Below, in pieces: positions 1 through 5,256 of a stretch of 9,204 bases of DNA (positions are counted from its first letter, which is position 1; each line of letters begins with the position of its first letter). A model generated the notes under the pieces. It did not search any database and was not told where the DNA came from. It saw only the letters and a list, made by a program, of their open reading frames with translations. The stretch comes from Treponema sp. GTDB taxonomy: Bacteria; Spirochaetota; Spirochaetia; Treponematales; Breznakiellaceae. The position numbers and the translations under genes are program-made. The stretch spans positions 1 to 9,204 of the forward strand of contig JAITEW010000139.1 in the NCBI GenBank assembly GCA_031281855.1, read 5' to 3'.

Positions 1-1
1 C

Positions 2-1258
2 TCCTTTGGGGCTCCTTCGTCCGGTTTTGAGGGCTTTATGTCCCCCACGGGAATAGCGGTCAGGAACGGGCGCGTGTATGCCGCCGACAATGTTTCCAAA
101 CGCATCAGCATTTTTGACCGGAACGGCTCTTACCTGGGCGTCCTGGCAAGCGGGGGCCTTGCGGGTCCCGAAAGCCTCAGGTTTCTGGAAGACGGCAGGC
201 TTTTGGCCGCGGACGTTAACCGTATCCTTCTTATCGATCCCGATACCGCTATCATTACCGAGCTTGGCGTCCTGGGAAACAGTTCCCGCGTCAGGGTTAC
301 AGGAGCGGAAATCGACAGGAACGGGAATGTTCTGGCTGCTGATTTCAAAACCGGGGAAGTGGCTATTATGACCCGGATTGAGGATATAGCGTCGGGGCTC
401 TTTGTCCAGATTGACCGGATTGTTTCGGATAAGTTCCCTCTGGTTCAGGTTGAGATCCAGGTCCAGGACCGTTTGAGGCGGCCTGTAGTCGGCCTCGACG
501 GGCGGAACTTCCTCCTGAGCGAACAGGGGCAGACTGTGTCGGAGCAGAGTTTTGCCGGCGCAAGCTACCTTTCCGCTGCCTGCGAAGTGGCGGTTCTCTT
601 TGAACGGTCTCAGCGTACCCTGGCGTTAGGGGACGATCTGGCTGCCGCGCTCAGGGACATCAGCGCCGCCGCGGACAGGGTGGTGTCCGTGATTTCGGCA
701 GGAGAACAGCCAGGGAGGGAAAACATCGACTCCGGGGCAACCCCGGCGCGGCGGCTGGACGAGGCCGCCAGGGGGGGGGCCGCTTCTTACAGCCCCCGGT
801 GGCGTTTCGACCTTGGTTTACGGCTTGCCGCGGCGGATCTCCTCTCCGGAGGAAAGAAACGGGCAGTCATCTTTGTCGGCGCCGGGAGCCCCGACAGCGG
901 GGCAAACAGCCTGGGAGAACTGGCTTTCGAACAGTACGGCCTTTCGGAACTCGCGGCGTACCTGGGGAACAACAGCATAGCCTTCTACGCTGTCATCGTC
1001 GGACAAGGGGCGCCTGGTGCGGATATCCGGTACCTTTGCGAAGAAACAGGAGGGCAGGTTCTTTCCCTTTACCGGAACGAAGGTATAGGGCCTCCGATCA
1101 AAGAACTTGTCCGCCGTCCCAGCGGTTATTATACTGTCACCTACAGATCCGTGCTGCCTACGGATTTTGGAAGAGCTTACCTCCCTCTTGAAGCCGAGGT
1201 ATATTTAATGGACCGGTCCGGCAGGGACAGTACCGGTTATTTCCCGCCTTTGGAATAG
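2..1258 (+). CDS. NHL-repeat / VWA-like domain protein, 5' end missing
   Basis: The frame is open to the left edge of the window and already reads as NHL-type sequence (SFGAPSSGFEGF) before the first ATG at 38, so the true start lies outside. Residues below are counted from that ATG. About three NHL/beta-propeller blades are visible (residues 2-37, 41-76, 83-125), with the typical 'NGRVYAADN..RISIFDRNG' and 'DRNGNVLAADF' pattern. Residues 133-172 resemble the Ig-like lead-in of 'VWFA-related' proteins (VQVEIQVQDRLRRPVVGLDGRNF). Residues 180-360 look like a von Willebrand A fold: strand AVLF, later KRAVIFVGAG, then IAFYAVIVGQG and ETGGQVLSL. The metal-binding DxSxS motif is degraded to ERSQR (189-193), so metal-dependent ligand binding is doubtful. 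The family suggests a protein-interaction or envelope scaffold; no substrate can be named. A G9 run falls in codons 245-248. The stop TAG overlaps the ribosome binding site of the next gene, so the two are probably cotranscribed. Confidence 0.8.
   Translation, partial: SFGAPSSGFEGFMSPTGIAVRNGRVYAADNVSKRISIFDRNGSYLGVLASGGLAGPESLRFLEDGRLLAADVNRILLIDPDTAIITELGVLGNSSRVRVTGAEIDRNGNVLAADFKTGEVAIMTRIEDIASGLFVQIDRIVSDKFPLVQVEIQVQDRLRRPVVGLDGRNFLLSEQGQTVSEQSFAGASYLSAACEVAVLFERSQRTLALGDDLAAALRDISAAADRVVSVISAGEQPGRENIDSGATPARRLDEAARGGAASYSPRWRFDLGLRLAAADLLSGGKKRAVIFVGAGSPDSGANSLGELAFEQYGLSELAAYLGNNSIAFYAVIVGQGAPGADIRYLCEETGGQVLSLYRNEGIGPPIKELVRRPSGYYTVTYRSVLPTDFGRAYLPLEAEVYLMDRSGRDSTGYFPPLE
771..779 (+). 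repeat. Homopolymeric G9 tract inside the NHL/VWA gene
   Basis: Nine consecutive G residues encode part of Arg-Gly-Gly-Ala at codons 245-248, in the VWA-like half. Gaining one G would send translation into another frame that stops at 1189-1191. Losing one would stop it at 978-980. Either change removes the VWA core. Such tracts are known slippage sites and are also frequent sequencing-error sites. Confidence 0.9.
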
Positions 1259-1262
1259 GAGG
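1257..1262 (+). promoter_or_regulatory. Ribosome binding site AGGAGG of the hemerythrin gene
   Basis: A perfect AGGAGG sits 5 nt before the ATG at 1268 and overlaps the TAG stop of the preceding gene. This fixes the start and implies coupled translation in one transcript. Confidence 0.85.
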
Positions 1263-1267
1263 ATACT

Positions 1268-1684
1268 ATGGCGTATCAATGGGACAGCAGTCTTGAAACA
1301 GGGTATGAACAGGTTGACAACCAGCACAAACAACTGGTTGCCGCTGTGAACAAGCTGATGGAAGCCAGCCAGAACGGCGAAGGCGATAGTGCCGTTATGC
1401 AGACCCTGGACTTTCTGACCGGCTATACTATCAAACACTTCGCTGACGAAGAAAAGCTGCAGAAGCAATTCAATTACCCTGACTACCTCAACCACAAGCG
1501 CATTCATGATGATTTTAAAGTCACTGTAGGGAACCTCACCCAGCGGCTTATCAAAGAAGGGCCTTCGCCTGTGCTGGTCAACGAGGCAAGCTCCGCAATC
1601 GGCGGCTGGCTTCTCAACCACATCAAAGGCGATGACTTCCGTATGGCCGCTTTTATCAAAGCCGCTGATACCAAGCGGCAGTGA
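1268..1684 (+). CDS. Bacteriohemerythrin (single-domain O2-binding di-iron protein)
   Basis: The product is a soluble cytoplasmic protein of 138 residues, the usual length for a single-domain bacteriohemerythrin, a four-helix bundle that binds O2 reversibly at a non-haem di-iron site. All seven family ligands are present at the expected spacing: H20 (in DNQHKQL), H57 and E61 (HFADEE), H76 and H80 (HKRIH), H118 and D123 (HIKGDD). The N-terminal WDSSLETGYEQVDNQH is also characteristic. There is no signal peptide, methyl-accepting domain or GGDEF domain, so it is more likely an O2 store, scavenger or delivery protein than a signalling receptor. It lies 9 nt after the NHL/VWA gene with an AGGAGG site, which points to cotranscription. 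Its TGA stop abuts the stop of the convergent thiI gene. In an anaerobe it would most plausibly protect against or sense oxygen; that is inference. Confidence 0.95.
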   Translation: MAYQWDSSLETGYEQVDNQHKQLVAAVNKLMEASQNGEGDSAVMQTLDFLTGYTIKHFADEEKLQKQFNYPDYLNHKRIHDDFKVTVGNLTQRLIKEGPSPVLVNEASSAIGGWLLNHIKGDDFRMAAFIKAADTKRQ

Positions 1685-2884
1685 TCACGGTTTTGGCTGC
1701 CCGGCCTGCCTGATCTGGGGGAAACCGCATTTAACTGTCTCCCTGGTCCTCAAGGCTTCGTCGATCAGAGGGCCCGCTTCAAGGGCTTCGTAGAGTTTTC
1801 CCGCCTCAGCGGGATCGCCCCGGAGCACCGGATGCTGGGGGCTGAAAAGGACGCAGCAGTCCTCGTAGGGGAGTATGGATGTTTCGTAGGTGCCGATCCT
1901 TTCGGCCATGCGGATGATGTCGTCCTTGTCCAGGCCGATAAGCGGGCGGAGCACCGGCAGGCTGACCCGGCTCTGGGTGCAGGAGATGTTTTCGATAGTC
2001 TGGCTCGCTACCTGGGAGAGGCTTTCGCCGCTTACAAGGCACTTGTCCCCTCTGAGGCGGGCCAGTTTGTCGGCGCATTCCATCATAGCCATACGGAGCA
2101 GCACCGTGCGCCATGGTTCAGGGGAGCGTTCCCTGATTCTGATCTGAAGCGGGGTAAAGTTCACGACAAAGAGGCATATACCCAGGCTATAGCTGCCGAT
2201 TATTTCCGCCAGCTTTACCGTCTTTTTGCGGGCTTCGTCTGAGGTATAGGGATAGGCGTGAAAATACACCGCATCCAGACGCAGGCCCCGGCAGGCCATG
2301 AGGAATCCCGCCACAGGGGAATCAATGCCTCCTGAAAGCAGGAGAAGCCCCCTGCCGGCGCTTCCTACCGGCAGGCCCTTCAGGCCCTGCTGCGCGTTAC
2401 CGTACACATAGGCCTTTTCCCTGATCTCCACATTGATGATCCCTTCAGGCTTCTGTACGTCCACTTTAAGCCCCGGGACCCCCTTGCCTACTGCTTCCCC
2501 TGCGGCGCAGCGTATCCCGTAGGAGTCAAGGGGGAAGCTCTTGTCCGTGCGGCGGGCTTCGATTTTAAAGGTCCGCACCCCCTTTTCAAAGAGACAGCGC
2601 CCTTCTTCCTCGCAGGCCCGGACAAGGGCTTCGGTATTTTTTTCACAGATCCTGGTTTTGGCCCACCCGGCGATTCCTATAAGGCGGTTCAGGGCGCTTT
2701 CGGCTTGTCCCTCTGTCCCCAAAGGACAACTGAGGTAAAAGCGGCCGCTGGTCCCGGAAATCCGGACCCCAAGGCCCTTCAGCATCGAGGAAAGATTTCT
2801 TCTCAGGAGATTCTCAAACCCCTTCCGGTTGCCCCCTTTAAGGGTAAGTTCGCCGGGCTTGATAAGGTAGACCGTCGTGTTCAT
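1685..2884 (-). CDS. thiI: tRNA 4-thiouridine synthase / tRNA sulfurtransferase ThiI, short form without rhodanese domain
   Basis: ThiI adenylates U8 of tRNA and inserts sulfur to give 4-thiouridine; in some bacteria it also supplies sulfur for the thiamine thiazole. The 399 residues follow the family order: N-terminal ferredoxin-like domain (about 1-55), THUMP RNA-binding domain (about 56-160, ending near INVEIREKAYVYG), and PP-loop ATPase with SGGIDSPVAG near residues 184-193. GESLSQVASQT (286-296) is the conserved tRNA/ATP-site segment. Cys343 and Cys344 in PYEDCCVLFSPQHP match the conserved catalytic-cysteine region. The C-terminal rhodanese domain of the longer E. coli protein (482 aa) is absent, as in Gram-positive ThiI, which takes persulfide directly from a partner cysteine desulfurase; that partner is encoded just upstream. 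The start is ATG at 2884, in a TGATG overlap with the upstream stop; GTG at 2887 is the alternative. No Shine-Dalgarno is visible, so translational coupling is likely. Confidence 0.95.
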   Translation of the reverse strand: MNTTVYLIKPGELTLKGGNRKGFENLLRRNLSSMLKGLGVRISGTSGRFYLSCPLGTEGQAESALNRLIGIAGWAKTRICEKNTEALVRACEEEGRCLFEKGVRTFKIEARRTDKSFPLDSYGIRCAAGEAVGKGVPGLKVDVQKPEGIINVEIREKAYVYGNAQQGLKGLPVGSAGRGLLLLSGGIDSPVAGFLMACRGLRLDAVYFHAYPYTSDEARKKTVKLAEIIGSYSLGICLFVVNFTPLQIRIRERSPEPWRTVLLRMAMMECADKLARLRGDKCLVSGESLSQVASQTIENISCTQSRVSLPVLRPLIGLDKDDIIRMAERIGTYETSILPYEDCCVLFSPQHPVLRGDPAEAGKLYEALEAGPLIDEALRTRETVKCGFPQIRQAGQPKP

Positions 2885-4035
2885 CACAGAAAGGCCAGGG
2901 CCTTTTGTATACCTTCCAGGAGGGCGTCCAGATCCTCATAGGACGTTGACCAGCCCTGGGAGATCCGTACTCCCTCAAGACTGGCGTGCTCGTCAAGGCC
3001 CATAGCTGAAAGCACCGGCCTGCCAGGGGACGAACTTGAGCACGCTGACCCGGTGGATATGGCGATGCCTTCGCTGTCCAGGGCCCGGACCATCACTTCC
3101 CCAGGAACGTCCCTGAACCGGGCCTGCAGGATCCAGGGGGAAAAGCGCTTGTCTTCTTCTTCCCGGTCTTCAGGGACGAGGCGGCACCTTGGGTTCTTTT
3201 TCAGGGCCCTGATGAGATACGCCCACCTGGCTGCGGCTTCTTTGCAGGCAGCCTCCAGGGCTCCCGCGGCGGCGTGTTTTTCCAGGCACTCTGCCAGGGC
3301 CATGGCGCCCAGGGTGTTTTCGGTGCCAGGCCGTATCCCCCGTTCCTGGCCCCCTCCGGTGTAGAGAACTTCTATGGGTTTTTTGAGGTAAAGCAGGCCG
3401 ATGCCCCTGGGCCCTCCCAGCTTGTGGGCGCTGAAAGAAGCGGAATCCAGGTCCCAGCCCCTGATGTCCAGCCGGAGCTTTCCGGCAGCCTGGACAAGAT
3501 CGCTGTGGAAAAAAACAGGAACATTTTTCGAACGGATAACCTCTGAAAGGGCTTTCATGTCCATAAGCGCGCCGGTTTCGTTGTTAACCCCCATGATAGC
3601 CGCAAACCGGGTATCAGGATGCTTTTCCAGCGCCCTGGACAGGGTTTCGGGGCTTATCCGGCCGTCTTTTTCGACTTTCCCTGGTATAACAGGAAACCCC
3701 AGCCGTTCCAGGACCTGGCAGTTTTCACGTACCGAAGAATGCTCCACAGCGGAATAGAGGACACCGGTTTTTCGCGCTTTGAGGATGAGAGAATGCAGCA
3801 CCAGGGCGTTGGATTCGGTGCCGCATGAGGTAAAATAGACGGTTTCCCCCGGGACCCCTAAGACAGCGGCGCAGCGGGACCGGGCGTTTTCCAGGGCTTC
3901 CCGGGCTTTTCTGCCTTCTTCATAAAGGGACGAAGGGTTCCCGAAAAAACCGGCCAAGGGCTTTTCTTCGGGAATAGCAGTTGCGGCCCAGTCGAAATAA
4001 CGACGGGAAGATTTGGCCGCGTCAAAATGATCCAT
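2884..4035 (-). CDS. Cysteine desulfurase, NifS/IscS family (probable ThiI partner)
   Basis: This PLP enzyme of 383 residues converts cysteine to alanine and carries the sulfur as a persulfide. Key residues are all visible: H99 (AVEHSSV, cofactor stacking), D179 and Q182 (HSDLVQ), the Schiff-base K205 in SFSAHKLGGPRGIG, and the persulfide-forming C332 in ISTGSACSSSS. GGGQERGIRPGTEN (227-240) is the family signature. The N-terminus is unusual: FDWAATA replaces the common DNAATT, and the stretch before FGNPSS is about 10 residues shorter than in E. coli IscS. The gene overlaps thiI, so its main job is probably to feed sulfur to ThiI; there is no iscU or sufU nearby to suggest a dedicated Fe-S assembly locus. 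There is no ribosome binding site before the ATG at 4035. Instead, a good promoter ends 5 nt upstream, suggesting a leaderless message in addition to readthrough from the upstream gene 16 nt away. Confidence 0.94.
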   Translation of the reverse strand: MDHFDAAKSSRRYFDWAATAIPEEKPLAGFFGNPSSLYEEGRKAREALENARSRCAAVLGVPGETVYFTSCGTESNALVLHSLILKARKTGVLYSAVEHSSVRENCQVLERLGFPVIPGKVEKDGRISPETLSRALEKHPDTRFAAIMGVNNETGALMDMKALSEVIRSKNVPVFFHSDLVQAAGKLRLDIRGWDLDSASFSAHKLGGPRGIGLLYLKKPIEVLYTGGGQERGIRPGTENTLGAMALAECLEKHAAAGALEAACKEAAARWAYLIRALKKNPRCRLVPEDREEEDKRFSPWILQARFRDVPGEVMVRALDSEGIAISTGSACSSSSPGRPVLSAMGLDEHASLEGVRISQGWSTSYEDLDALLEGIQKALAFL

Positions 4036-4040
4036 AATTA

Positions 4041-4069
4041 ATCATAAAAAACTATTGGCTTACTGGCAA
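4041..4069 (-). promoter_or_regulatory. Candidate sigma-70 promoter giving a leaderless cysteine desulfurase mRNA
   Basis: On the minus strand TTGCCA (4069-4064) is followed after exactly 17 nt by TATGAT (4046-4041), each one mismatch from consensus. The ATG of the cysteine desulfurase gene begins at 4035, 5 nt after the -10 box, where transcription should start. The promoter overlaps the last codons of the upstream glycosyltransferase gene. The missing Shine-Dalgarno fits a leaderless transcript. Confidence 0.6.
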
Positions 4070-5134
4070 GACCGAGGCGTTTTTTACGGATTTAAGCCGC
4101 GAACGGTTCAGATAATGGATAACGGCAAAGAAAGCAAGACAGCCCGCGTAAGCCGCCCCGAGGAATATGATGGAAAGGAGCCCTGTTATCTTTATTGACA
4201 AGAGCACCATGGCCCCCAAAAAGATCTGGAGGCTGTAGAGCACGGCGTCAATCTGTTTATAGCTCAGTCCCAGGTTCATCAGCTTGTGGTGGATATGGGC
4301 CTTGTCGGGGCTGTCGATTCTCCGGTGTTCCCTCAGCCTGCGCCAGATAGCGGCGACTGTGTCGTACACGGGTATGAGGACCAGTGCGCCGGCGTGGAAC
4401 ATAGGCAGGGTATTACGCGCTTCTTGGTCAACAATAAGGGGCAGCAGGGCCAGGATGAACCCCAGAAACTGGCTCCCCCCGTCGCCCATGAAGATCCTCG
4501 CCTTAGGCAGCGGGACGTTAAAAATCAGAAAGCCAAGAATCACCGCGGCCAGGCAGAGGCTGAAAAGTATCCCGGGCCCGGTATCGGAAAGGAAAAAGAA
4601 TATAGCGGCGTAGCTTATGGCGATAAGGACGGAAATTCCCCCCGCGAGGCCGTCTATCCCGTCGATAAAGTTCATGGCGTTAGCCAGCCCTACAATCCAG
4701 ATGAACGAAAAAGGATAGGCTGTCCAGCCGAGGGCCGAAAGCCACCCGGTTCCGGTGAAAAAGGGCCTGGTAAAGGTATACCCGGAAATTATGACGCAAA
4801 GCGCGCAGAGCCCCTGGATAAAGAGCTTAACAGCCGGCGAAAGAGGCGTAAAATCATCAACAACCCCGGATATCAGGATGATTATAAGAGCCCCGATAGG
4901 GAGCATAAACCGGAGGCCAGGTGAAAATTCGGGGTCAAAGAGGGTCACAAAGAAGGCTGTTATGATAAAAGCTACAGCAAAACCTATGCCTCCCAGGCGG
5001 GGTATGTCGCCTGTATGAATTTTTCTGTCATTTATAGTGTCATACCATGATTTTTTCTGGGATATTTTGAGTACAACGAAGACGCATATAACTGACAGTA
5101 TAAACGACGCTAATACCGTTACAACAGAACCCAT
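4052..5134 (-). CDS. WecA/TagO-type polyprenyl-phosphate sugar-1-phosphate transferase (membrane)
   Basis: This integral membrane protein of 360 residues transfers a HexNAc-1-phosphate (often GlcNAc-1-P) from a UDP-sugar to undecaprenyl phosphate, the first step in building a surface glycan. About ten hydrophobic segments run from residue 4 to 341. Family motifs appear in order: DRKIH and PRLGG (36-49), the catalytic VDD (92-94), NFIDGIDGLAGG (155-166), MGDGGSQFLG (216-225) and SPDKAHIHHKL (275-285). The HIHH form of the last motif separates it from MraY, the peptidoglycan enzyme. The exact sugar and final polymer cannot be read from sequence. ATG at 5134 is chosen over the in-frame GTG at 5149 because GGGAG (5147-5143) lies 8 nt before it, and the predicted transcription start near 5151 would leave the GTG almost no leader. 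The product heads the minus-strand cluster; no other glycan genes are in the window. Confidence 0.92.
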   Translation of the reverse strand: MGSVVTVLASFILSVICVFVVLKISQKKSWYDTINDRKIHTGDIPRLGGIGFAVAFIITAFFVTLFDPEFSPGLRFMLPIGALIIILISGVVDDFTPLSPAVKLFIQGLCALCVIISGYTFTRPFFTGTGWLSALGWTAYPFSFIWIVGLANAMNFIDGIDGLAGGISVLIAISYAAIFFFLSDTGPGILFSLCLAAVILGFLIFNVPLPKARIFMGDGGSQFLGFILALLPLIVDQEARNTLPMFHAGALVLIPVYDTVAAIWRRLREHRRIDSPDKAHIHHKLMNLGLSYKQIDAVLYSLQIFLGAMVLLSIKITGLLSIIFLGAAYAGCLAFFAVIHYLNRSRLKSVKNASVLPVSQ

Positions 5135-5157
5135 AAAAACCACTCCCACACGTCAGT

Positions 5158-5166
5158 ATTATAACA
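5158..5166 (-). promoter_or_regulatory. Extended -10 promoter for the glycosyltransferase cluster
   Basis: Minus-strand TGTTATAAT is a perfect extended -10 element (TGnTATAAT); no good -35 lies at 16-18 nt. The predicted start near 5151 gives a leader of about 16 nt that contains the GGGAG ribosome binding site of the ATG at 5134. Confidence 0.6.
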
Positions 5167-5197
5167 TTGTATTTTTCAGGCAATTTATATTAGGATT

Positions 5198-5226
5198 ACT
5201 ATATTTTATTGGGCTGGCTTTGACAA
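5198..5226 (-). promoter_or_regulatory. Second candidate promoter for the minus-strand cluster
   Basis: Minus-strand TTGTCA (5226-5221) and TATAGT (5203-5198) are separated by exactly 17 nt, each one mismatch from consensus. It would start near 5191, about 40 nt upstream of the extended -10 promoter. Its -35 box lies on top of the plus-strand TTGACA of thrA. Confidence 0.5.
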
Positions 5227-5247
5227 CCCTTTATTGTGAAATTTAAT
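5220..5247 (+). promoter_or_regulatory. Candidate thrA promoter
   Basis: A perfect TTGACA (5220-5225) is followed after 16 nt by TTTAAT (5242-5247). The predicted start near 5254 is only about 3 nt before the ATG at 5257, so this promoter would give a nearly leaderless mRNA that omits the GGAG at 5248-5251. No leader peptide or attenuator fits in the space, so Thr-codon attenuation of the E. coli type is not supported. Confidence 0.45.
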
Positions 5248-5251
5248 GGAG
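5248..5251 (+). promoter_or_regulatory. Ribosome binding site GGAG deciding the thrA start
   Basis: GGAG lies 5 nt before ATG 5257, which directly precedes the conserved LVLKFGGTSVG. The in-frame GTG at 5236 has no such site and would add seven unconserved residues. Confidence 0.6.
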
Positions 5252-5256
5252 TTTGT

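Noticed and set aside
1205..1621. Minus-strand open frame opposite hemerythrin
   Set aside because: It is a shadow of the hemerythrin gene, whose seven iron ligands are all intact, and has no ribosome binding site of note.
1661..1679. Hairpin at the end of the hemerythrin gene as a terminator
   Set aside because: Only 6 bp with a 7-nt loop, inside coding sequence, and without a convincing U-tract on either strand.
4286..4924. Plus-strand open frame of 212 codons opposite the glycosyltransferase
   Set aside because: Low-complexity, charged translation with no family pattern; the opposite strand carries all motifs of a known membrane enzyme.
4052..5134. Assignment as MraY (phospho-MurNAc-pentapeptide transferase)
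   Set aside because: The C-terminal SPDKAHIHHKL motif and overall pattern fit WecA/TagO; MraY carries a different HHH-type motif and no mur genes are nearby.
5135..5149. GTG at 5149 as the glycosyltransferase start
   Set aside because: ATG 5134 has GGGAG at a good distance, and that GGGAG would fall inside the coding region of the longer form.
5236..5256. GTG at 5236 as the thrA start
   Set aside because: It adds seven unconserved residues, lies within the promoter spacer, and has no ribosome binding site, whereas ATG 5257 has GGAG and begins at the conserved kinase motif.
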